Source: Pelomyxa schiedti
Taxonomy: Eukaryota > Evosea > Pelobiontida > Pelomyxidae
NCBI GenBank assembly: GCA_020536535.1
Contig: JAHLWZ010000790.1
Span: 248,001 to 312,000 of the forward strand
Reading direction: 5' to 3'
DNA: 64,000 bases
Both the position numbers and the translations under genes were made by a program. Below, one piece after another: positions 1-9,159 of the stretch (position 1 is its first letter; every line of letters starts with the position of its first letter). The notes below the pieces were generated by a model, which saw only the letters and a program-made list of their open reading frames with translations, was not told the DNA's origin and did no database searches.

Positions 1-151
1 TTGTGACCCTCCAGATATTATCCAACCATGGGCACCCTTACACTTGCCTCTACAGTTTCCAAGTTTATGGAACACAACAATAAAAGTAGAATATATAATT
101 TTGCTTTCTTCTTCTTTCGTCATTACAAAATCCTAACAGGGAATGTAAGAA

Positions 152-2418
152 TCACATCCCTGTGCACCCCTGCCACCACAGCCCTGGGGAGATAGTGAAA
201 ATTTCGAGCATAAAGAAGGGACTTACCTAACCATGAATTCATAACTTCTGGAGAAGTTAATGTCCTCCTGTTGGCTGGGTTGTGTTGTCTCTGGAATCTT
301 GTATGTCAGCTGTTGCCTCATGATCCCGGAAGTCTGTTTGTTGTGAGGGTTTAATACTATTCTTTCTTGTATCACACCATTGGGAGAGAACCCCCCATTG
401 TGGATTCCAGTATTGCCACTTTCTTCTCTTTAATATCCGACTGTGTGTGGTCAGCAACATGGTGATGTAGACAAGGGACACACTCTTAACTCACCACTGA
501 CAGTTTTTTCTTGATTGCTCTCTGTTTGCGTGAGGTATGATTGAATTGATGTAACTTTTTTATTTGCGGTGTTTTCCAACTAGGGAAAGGTGAGTAGAAG
601 TAAAAAGTACTTGAGGCTTACAAGTACTGAGTAGGAGAACACTTCGCCACTTTTAAACACTCTTTTCGGTATAGAGACTTTTACAAAAAGAGAACCCTCA
701 GAGAGAAAAAATTTACGAGTTTCTTCTTGTTCGAGACCTAGTAGCTTTTAGGAAATTCGAGCAATAAGAAGCTCACCAACTACATCAAAAAAGCATTTGG
801 GATGGTAAGGAATGTTATTCTGCAGCTTGTATGTGAGATTAAGGAGAGTGAAATCTTGTCCACACAAGCCACATTTCACCTGTTTCTGGTCAAAAAAAGA
901 AAGAAGTATAAATGGTTCCTACTGTTTTTATAAAACAAGCGGGATGCCATTCCTTTTCAAGTGCAAAGATACTTTCTTGCATAGGCATTCCGCATCCAGC
1001 ACATTGCTATTAACAGAGAGTAAATAAGGGGAAAGGGGATCGGAGGTAAACATTCAAAGAAAAAGAGCCTTCTGCTGGGTCACTCGATAAAACCTCATTA
1101 CCCCGCATGTTGCTAGCAGGAAGAGGAGGAAGAACAAATGGAAAGGCACCGGGTTGAGTTTGCGGTGTCGATAAAGTTTCGTTGCCCCGTCTGTTGCTAG
1201 CAGGAAGAGGGGGAAGTACAAAAAAGGCACCAGGCTGAGTTTGAGGAGGTGGAAAAGGGGTAGATGGGGAAATCCCTGACGTCGGGGGAAAGGGGGAACT
1301 TACATATGATTGAAAGGGGGGCTGCAAAGGAGTGGGTGGAATAACTTGTTCAGTGGGACTGGGCGAGAACTGGGGCTGTGGGAACTGTGAGTGTTGGATT
1401 GTTGATGCCATTGATTGCATTCTTCGCGCTTGCTGTTGTTGAGCACGTGCTGTTTCTTTGGCTGCTATCTCCTGCTGCTGTGCGATGTAGGATTTGATCT
1501 GAGAAACTCTCTCTTGGTAGGCATTCAATTGTTGCTTTGTTTTATTTCGCACATCGATGCTTAGGGATTCATCTTGCGATGGAGTTGATGTTGTTCACTT
1601 TGAGTTGTAGGCATACCTGTGGCTACACGAGACAAATATGGAAGTGCAGTTTCATAAAGATTGACTGCTTGTGGATAATCTCTTTGTGCATCAGCCTGCT
1701 TAGCTTGTTCAAGAAAACCGTTTGCTGTTGCCCATGCTCTGTGAAGTGGAATAAAGTAAATAGGACGAAACGAGTATCAGAAAGCAAATGCTGCCGTGAC
1801 TACAACAAGTAGTGAGATGTGGGGGTTAGTGGTCACACTCTGCAGCAGTCATTTGCTCAGCAGACTTGACTCCAATCCTCTTCTCAACCACTTGCACAGG
1901 TGCAACAATAGCCACGTTTGGAGGAGGTGAAGAAGTGCTAACAACTGAAGGTATTTGAGTGGCGCCAGTTGGTACTGTTGGAAACTGTTGTATATTGGGT
2001 TGAGCTTCTGCTTGCTGTGCCTGAATTAGGGCTTGCTTGATTGTAGTCAGTCTGTTCTGGTATTCTGTCATTTTTTTCCCAATTGTGTCCCTCATTTGCA
2101 AATCCTGTTCTTCTACAAAAAACTTAGTTAGTAATACTATATATAGTTAATTTGGAACCATATACAACATTGAGAGTGTGTCATACTGCAACCAAGAAAC
2201 GTATTAAGCTTATATTTATTCTATTCCCAATTGAGGGATGATGAACCAGTGAGAGCAAGTCTGAATTCAGAAATGGCAGTCTCATACATCCCATAAGCCG
2301 CTCTCCAGTCCCCCGCTGCGTCACGTCTTACAGCCTCCCCCACAGTGGCCAGCCCCCGTTGAAGCGCCATTTTCTCTTTTTTTTTGTTGTGTTTTTGTTG
2401 TGATTGAGTCGCGGACAT
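152..2418 (-). CDS. MIT-MIT-LIM domain protein
   Basis: Multi-exon gene read leftwards from an ATG at 2418. Two MIT-type three-helix repeats are visible. The first joins exons near 2370-2230 and 2110-2030 (helix 2 DWRAAYGMYETAI). The second spans 1790-1480 (helix 2 DYPQAVNLYETAL). MIT domains bind ESCRT-III tails, so an endosomal or membrane-trafficking role is likely. A Pro/Gln-rich linker follows (about 1470-1060), then a LIM-type zinc-binding module (1010-790) with C-x2-C, H-x2-C, C-x2-C and H-x2-C groups and an intron inside it. The spacing at that intron is not fully settled. Intron 1573-1616 (44 bp) is supported by frame. The C-terminal part (about 450-152, polar and Gln-rich) is less certain, and the stop at 152-154 depends on the last acceptor. 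I know of no standard family with MIT-MIT-LIM order. Confidence 0.62.
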
Positions 2419-2761
2419 GATCGGTTCTCATGTCTCTGGGCACATACACTGCACTTTCGTTGATGCACGAAAGTGAACAGAGGCTCAGGAGAACCTCACT
2501 GAGGAACTGGCTGGGAATTTCAGGGAACGTTTTTTGTTTCATTTGCAGTTGCCTGCTTTAATTTCGCGCTGATCATTTGCAACGTTTAGCGTGGCGCCGT
2601 AACCTGTCACTTCTGCGGAGGAAGATCGCTAATAACGCAAGAGTGCTTGGATCTCCGCTGTGGTAGAGCCGACGAAAGCGCCATTTTCCTTCAACGTGCA
2701 GATCTCTCGGCTGTATTCAAGTGGTGTTGGTGCGTGAGGGAAGATAAGAAAACAAGAGGAA
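2419..2761. promoter_or_regulatory. Divergent intergenic region
   Basis: This 343-bp gap lies between the start of the MIT-LIM gene on the minus strand and the deubiquitinase on the plus strand. It must hold both promoters. I see no TATA box, clear repeat or RNA gene in it. Short open frames here carry no recognisable domain. Confidence 0.4.
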
Positions 2762-5570
2762 ATGATCGACAACGCACTTTTGGCGAGTGTGGCGCAGCCT
2801 CTATTGCCGCGAAGAATTGAGTTTGTGCGTGCCAGTGTTACGGGGAGCGAATTTGAGGGAGGTGCTTCTTGGGACCCGCAGGCGGCGACTGTAGCACCAG
2901 TGAGGCCAGTGAAAAAGGCCTCTTTATTCCCCAAGGTTTTCCCACCATTTTTCTTGTGTTTCCCTTCTCACAGTAGTAGGAAGCTATGGGGGAGATATTG
3001 CAATGGAAAACGATGGTGAAAGTAGGTGGTGGCTTGGGTAATATGGGCAACACCTGCTTCCTCAATGCAATTTTGCAGTGTTTGATTTACACTCCACCAA
3101 TCGCAAATTACCTGGCCCTGACAAAATTCTCCTGTCCATGTATTGGAGACGTTTTATTTGGTCCTTACTAAGAACAAACAGGTAGAGGACAAAATTTTTG
3201 CATGTTATGTGAACTTCATACACTGATTCTCAAAGTATTAAATTCTAATGGCCACACTGTAGTACCGGCTCGAATAGCAAAAAACATAAGACGTTGTTTG
3301 TGACCCTTCAATCTTTGTCTAACTCCCTGCAGGAATTGCACCCCACTTCATCCCAGGACGAGAAGAGGACTCGCATGAATTTCTTCGTTATGTGTTGACA
3401 GCACTCCAAAAGGCATTTCTTAAGAAATACGTTGGGTGCGTTTTTTCCAACTTTTTTTTCCCATTTCTAATACAGCCAAGAATGAAACTTCCAAAAGAAA
3501 TTGAGAATACTACCTTTATCGACTGCGTTTATACTGGCACACTTGTAAGTAAGGCAGGTTTATACCCCTCTTCAACAGGCATCAGTTGGTGATCCAATAT
3601 CTCAATATTAATTTCAAGTAACATAAGATAACCTGCCGGGAGTGCTACTATGAATCTCGTACCTATGACCCGTTCATGGATTTGAGCCTAGAAATCAAAT
3701 ACTCTACTACCCTAGACTCAGCAATTTCCTGGTTTCAGCGTGTTGAAGTCCTGGATAATGACAATAAATTCAAATGCCCAAAGTTTGATCTTTCTGACTG
3801 TGCGAACTTCTAATCGTCTTAGATGCAAGGCCCTTGTAAGAGCAAACAAGCAGTTCCAAATACACGAGGCACCCCCCATTCTCACAATCCACTTAAAGCG
3901 ATTCTTATATGTGGGTCGCCTGTATCAAAAAATTGATAAGCCACTGGCTTTCTCTCAAAACCTCAACCTCGAATTGGCTAATGGAAAGGTAGTTACCAAA
4001 ATTTGCTAACTTTTAAATTAATTTTTATGCAGTGTGTCCACTATAGTCTCTTTTCTGTCCTTGTTCATAAAGGTGGATCAGCACATTCTGGCCACTATTA
4101 TTCTTTTGTAAAAGCGGCAAATTCTGTGTGGTATTGCATGAATGACGATTTGGTAGGTGGAACACTGGGGAATCAATACTCATGACTAAACTGTAGGTTC
4201 AACAAGTATCCGCTGATACAGTAACAAAACAATCGGCATATCTTTTGTTCTATGCAGCTGATCCTGGTTATTTTACTTCACCTGAGATCCCTAGTAGAAG
4301 CACCCTTCAGTTTTTGTTTTTCTAATTGGGGGGTAAAAAAACCGTTCAGAGAAGTCTGTCGAGACACCCGAAAGTGAACCTGTTGGAACACCCCCAAGAA
4401 AGAAAGCCCGAGTAGACACAAGTTCTCAAAAGTTATCTTCAGTCAATAAAGTACAACAATCTCCACCCACTCCTGTGGTCAAGTTAGAAACCGAAAGCCC
4501 CACAACCCCCACGACAGGCGACATTCCCTCCAATGCCCCCCAAGTGGAACTGTCCCCAGACCTACCACCATTGAGCAAACTTGGAACTAGTGAAATTCAC
4601 CTCTCAGAAATGGATTCAATTGCCACTCAGGAGCAACCGTCAAAAACTACAGTAAGGTTCCATCTGAGGCCAAGCTTAAAGATACAAGCCCAAAAACTAA
4701 ACGAGATGGATGAAAGCCAAAAAGTACCGCTCTTTATCCTGCCAATCCACTTTTCTCCTCACTCTTTTCCAGATAGCTGTAAATCAACATCTGACACGGA
4801 AAACTGATGCTACGTCTCTTTATACACACAATGGTGATATCAAACATATGTTTTCGTTTTCTCACCTAAATTAGTTGGTGAGTGGGCAGAAAACCAACAA
4901 CTCCATGAACAGAGAAAGGAGTCCCTGTGGCGGCAGGCCAAAGAAGCCAATGAAAAAAAGGTTTCAACCCACCCAAGCAATATTGGGTAACATGAGACAG
5001 ATTGGCTACCAAGCAGACTGGTGGGACCAGTCAATAGATCTTCCAAGGATTCCCCGACACAAGAGAGAAAGTGTTGCGCGCCCAGAAGTGCGAGCCCCCA
5101 CGTGGGCACAGAGGTGGAGCAGTGAAAAGCGTCATGAAGTGAGGAGGGAGGCAGCAGGCAGGACCGCAACTTCTGGCGGTCCTCCTGAGGCGAGCTGGTA
5201 TTACCAAAGAGACTCTAATCCCAGGAAGCAAAGTAAAAGGGCTTCCCGGCTTGTCCCTCAGCAAGGAATACCAACTTCAGCAAGAGGGAAGAAGCTACCA
5301 ATGTATGTACAGCTGCAATATAACTCCACACTCACTGGGGCAAAAGGAAAAGGTTCAATAAACGAAGGTGATGGATTCGTTCATTCGTTTTCACAAATGC
5401 AGGAAAAAAAAAGCTACGGGAGGGACTTCACTTTTCCTTTTTTGAGTATAAAAACCAACAAAATGGAACACAAAAACACCAACACTGCCACAATCAAAAG
5501 GCACATTCCTTCCCTTTCATCCGCGACATCGTCGGGTGAAAAGGGGTCTGTGTGCTTTGCCGCATTGTAA
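2762..5570 (+). CDS. Ubiquitin carboxyl-terminal hydrolase, USP36/42-like
   Basis: Multi-exon cysteine peptidase that removes ubiquitin from proteins. The N-terminus (RRIEFVRA, then KASLFPK spliced to ILQWK) and the Cys box [11 protein letters not shown] match the USP36/USP42/Ubp10 type. The catalytic Cys is at 3055-3057. The QQ box [10 protein letters not shown] is near 3370, one zinc-ribbon half [20 protein letters not shown] near 3640, and the His box HSGHYYSF has its catalytic His at 4093-4095, with NDD following near 4142. The peptidase core ends around 4300 with [15 protein letters not shown] polar Pro/Ser/Thr tail with a basic patch (PPRKKARVD) follows, suggesting nuclear location as in USP36. 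The 3' end is uncertain. Exons are visible to about 5330, an AATAAA lies near 5346, and the last open frame closes at 5570, which would overlap the converging gene at 5414. Confidence 0.85.
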
Positions 5571-6214
5571 CCACTTGCATTTGGAGGATAAACATGCCCG
5601 GCAATAGGCGGGTACTTGCCGTAGAATTCCACCTGGTTGGTGTTGTGAAGTACGGACTGGGCGGCTTTGAGAGGAATGAAAGCCTCGTTTCTGTAGGAGC
5701 AGTAGTTGGACTCTATTCCAGAGTCGAGCACGAGTCGGCGGTCTCCTTGAGCAAGGCCGGCTGGTTTGATGGAGTTTTCTGTGAGGCGGGTCTCACACTC
5801 TTGAGCGAATTGCAGCCAAAATCGAGGGCTTTGCTCGTATTCGTCAGAGAGTGTGAGGTGTTTGGGTGGTGTTGTTGGTGTGGTTGGTGTTGAGGTTGAG
5901 GGGGGTGAAGGAAGCTGTGGGTGGTTGTCTGAATCGTCATCAAGGTGTGTGAACCTGGCGCCGGCATAGGCTTTGCTGTAGCGGTATATGTAGACAGTGA
6001 TTTCTCTTCCTCGTTGGAATTCAGGGCGCGCTTTCCCTATTTCCGCCTGTACAAGGTTATTGACAATTATTCAAAGGAAAATTTTTTGCCAGGAAGCAAG
6101 AACCTTCATCCCAGAAAGGCACCCTTTTGTAATAAACACTTCAGCAATAATCTCCCATGCCTTTGGGATATCGTCAAAGAGGACTGAAAAGTGTAGTTTC
6201 CAATCTATTTTCAT
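5414..6214 (-). CDS. OspF/SpvC phosphothreonine-lyase-like membrane protein
   Basis: Two exons (6214-6104 and 6046-5414) joined in phase 0 across a 57-bp intron give about 247 residues. The first exon starts MKIDWKLHFSV and continues to DIPKAWEIIAEVFI. The second gives GREITVYIYR, then after a Pro/Thr-rich insert FWLQFAQECETRL, and near 5685 CSYRNE. This order (K-x-H-x-S-V, a lysine, a TxY strand, an amphipathic helix, SYRNE) matches the OspF/SpvC/HopAI1 fold. Those bacterial effectors inactivate MAP kinases by beta-elimination of phosphothreonine. Here the domain is followed by a C-terminal membrane helix ([19 protein letters not shown]) and a short basic tail, so it is probably tail-anchored and host-encoded. 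Homology is remote and judged by motif order only. The start lies 18 bp after the upstream gene's stop, so the ATG could instead be an internal site of a larger transcript. Confidence 0.5.
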
Positions 6215-6231
6215 TCAAACATCAGCACTTC

Positions 6232-7957
6232 CTAAGCAGTAACAACAAATAACAACACCATAGAAAGAGCAATAGCAACAGCCAAAATCCCCACACCCAA
6301 CCGAGCCTCTAGATTTTTTGCAACACGCAGACTTACAGACTTATGGGAAGCAAAACGAAACGGACCTGGGGTGCGGTACATAGCATTTGCCTGCGCTATC
6401 CAGTAACGGTGCCCCATGCCCGTGTACAACCTCACAAAAGCCTCGTCACATGCAACCTGGTACGTGGTCCACGTGCACTCCGCACCGGTCCCATAATGCA
6501 TCTTCAACTGCCTCACATTCTTGTCGCCAGCCTGCCACCTCCGCGCCAAACTGAACGACACGAAATCACGCGCTTTCGTACCCTCTTCCACCATTTGGTT
6601 TGAGTTTTTTTTCTTGGGCTTTCATTTTCTCCAGCACCCTTGGACCTTTCACTGTTCCCTCGATGCACCAGTATTCTGGTCCCGGTTGGTTCAGTCCAAA
6701 GGTATCGGGAAGAGTCACCCATGACAAGTTGTACTGAGATGGCACAGTGTCTCTCTGGAGGTTTTCTAGTCCTCAGTGTGACGTTGACTCAATACCTTGG
6801 CACCAGAGGGATGGGATACATTTTGGAAGCGGGATTCAATATTCACGCACTACAATTACAGCGGCAGCAGCAAGAAGCCAAAATCGGGCACTTCAGTAAC
6901 AAGATCAAACCCAGTAGTTTGGCCAACAATTAATTACACTCACTTTGCTTGATATCTAGGCCGTTTCCAGAGCACTCTCAGTCCCAGCGGGGGACAAAAT
7001 GGGGAAGGAGCTTTGGGGATGTAACCCTTGACCAAATAAAAAAAAAACTTTTTTTTTCCTCATCAACCACATGATCTTCATAGTGCTTTTTGTGGATGGT
7101 GGTGCTTTTACTGTTGCTTTCGGGTGTGGGTTGTTTCTAATGAATGGGTGGAATAGTGTGGTTCTGTGGACAAAGAATGAATAAGTCACTGCCGTGGGTT
7201 GTTACTAACCGTGACTAAACAATCTCGTCTCGGTGAAGCTTGTTGCATGCATAGAATTAGGGGTGTTGTGATCGTGGCTTGCTTGAATATGGAGGGAATT
7301 GATTTATCACTTACCGCTTTGCTGAGGCAACCTGTCAGGTTTGCCAATGGCCAAAGAGTAGTATAGAAAGCGCACGATTCATGGCAGTACTCTGAAAGGA
7401 ATGGCAGTTGTGCTACTACAAGCGACGGTTGATGTGAATGCCATACGAGTTGGGCGAATTTTTTGTAGCCAAACGGTCATTTCCTGCCCCATAAGGAGGC
7501 AAGCGAGGATAAACAAAATTGATTTTGGAACATAGTCCTGGTTTTCTGCACTTGGCGGTCGGTTTGTTGTCACCACTCCATATATGAAGTCCTGCACCTT
7601 TGACAATGTAGTCCAGGCATTGGCCTCTGTTTGTGTGTCTCGGCTGCCACTGCCAAACGTTGGAGATAACATGCACCCTGTCGCGAACTCCAGAAGACTT
7701 TTGATGGGAAGCTCTTCGTATTTCTTTTTACTGATCAAAAAAAAAAGAAAGATCGTGCCCAAGGAATCGGTTAATTGTATCCCCATGCAAGTCCCCGCAG
7801 CACAACTGGGTGAAGTGAGCAGCAACTGCACTTGTGGGTCCTCTTCTTCTTCTGTGTCATCGTCGACGACGGTGTCTGCGGGCGTGGTGGTCCCGGTCGA
7901 ATCGACGGTGGTGTTCCCGCCCTGGGCTGAGCTGGAAGACTTCCTCCTCTGCATCAT
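6232..7957 (-). CDS. Unidentified membrane protein (one or two genes)
   Basis: I do not recognise the family. Coding-like minus-strand exons run from MMQRRKSSSS (ATG at 7957; an in-frame ATG also lies at 8014) through a Ser/Thr/Glu-rich stretch. A hydrophobic segment (SILFILACLLMG) follows near 7510, then a Cys-containing exon near 7370-7310. Later exons include PPLGLRVLWKRPRYQAK (about 7020-6950) and SQYNLSWVTLPDTFGLNQPG (about 6745-6680), ending in ARLGVGILAVAIALSMVLLF as a C-terminal membrane helix before the stop at 6232. The last join may use a 31-bp intron (6551-6581); otherwise a second gene starts at the ATG at 6594. Exons between 7310 and 7020 are not resolved, so this could be two adjacent genes. 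The stop lies only 18 bp from the next ATG on the same strand. Confidence 0.35.
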
Positions 7958-8062
7958 TTTGTACCAGTTGCCCCATAAGTGGATGTTTGTTACCCCCACT
8001 CCTTTATTTAACACTTTACTCCCTTTTCCACGTTAGTTTCTGTTTAGAAGCAGTTTAGCTAA

Positions 8063-9062
8063 ATGGCCCTGAACCGAATCGCCACTAGGTTTAGAGCTGG
8101 GAGTGTGTGCAGGCGCTGGAATTCGATTGTCAATAAACTGAACGAGAATGATGAGTATTGGCGTATTCTATGTGATGCAAGGGCAACTGACGTCAAAACA
8201 CTGGAGTTACCCTGTGAGGGCGTAGCGCAGAACAAACTCTATAAATATTATTACCTGGTGCGACTCTGCCGCTTCTAAGTCACTATGATATCAACACGTT
8301 GTGGTGTGAGGTAACTGACTTTTTGTAGACTTACTTGCGTGGAATACAACGTGGTGTGAAACTGTTGAAGGATCCGTATGTAGGCGCACCTTATTTCACT
8401 CATGAATGGTCCTGCAATGTATGCAATGCAAGTGGATCACATGCCGTTTATCATTGTGCTATGTACTCTCTTTTTCTGGAAGAATCACCTGGATAATCAA
8501 CTTACAAGTTGCGGTGTCTACGATATGTGCCGTGATTGTTACTCAAATGGCCGCAGATGCAGGCATGACTGTGTGAAGATGACCAGCTGGTAGTTTCTTT
8601 CCGGTTCTATTTTTATCCTTAGAATCCAACCAAAACCACAGGTGGATGACAAATTACCGCTTTTTCACTGCAACACGCCCAGCACCTGTAGACACCAAAA
8701 AGCTGCTTGCTATAAAGGCCTCGGCCGCTCACACTGCAGCAGAAGGTATTGTCTCCCCCACTCACCAAAAAACCTCATCCTCTTTTTCGTTTTTTTTTTT
8801 TTTTTTGTTTTTGGTCACTTCATAAACAGACTTCCCAATACAAATATGCATGAACTTTGACGAACCCGATGGACCAATTAGTGACGAGGACAACGTACTA
8901 CGAGCTCCGCGTCCTTCAGTTTTCTTCCTGTTTGGTGGTCCCCCGGCTCACCTCCACAACGCAGCTGGTGCCGACGGCGAGCCTGTGGAGGAAGATGATG
9001 AAGACGAAGACGAAGAAGTAGAAGGAGAAGGACCACAGTCATCAGATGAAGATGCGGAGTGA
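8063..9062 (+). CDS. F-box and ZZ zinc-finger protein
   Basis: Multi-exon gene starting MALNRIATRF. The first exon carries the second half of an F-box (SVCRRWNSIVNKL, then EYWRILC), so the protein probably docks to SKP1 as the substrate adaptor of an SCF ubiquitin ligase. The usual N-terminal F-box helix is short, so an upstream exon may be missing. Around 8400-8590 the exons join into a ZZ-type zinc finger: HEWSCNVCN, then YHCAICGVYDMCRDCY, then CRHDCVKM. The splice through CAIC restores the second C-x2-C pair. A conserved-looking stretch follows (8640-8745), and the last exon ends in a Glu/Asp-rich acidic tail. The gene is divergent from the membrane protein at 7957 and converges on the myotubularin end 98 bp away. 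Confidence 0.65.
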
Positions 9063-9159
9063 GGCTAAAGGGGAAAGAAAGACACAACACAAAACAAAAC
9101 AAAAAAAAAAAAAAGAGGAGAAAGAGGGTGAAAGAAAACATCCTTTGGATGGTGCCCAT

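Noticed and set aside
7584-8036. Plus-strand 150-codon frame upstream of the F-box gene.
   Set aside because: It is antisense to the Ser/Thr/Glu-rich exon of the membrane-protein gene, has no domain, and is separated from the F-box frame by a stop.
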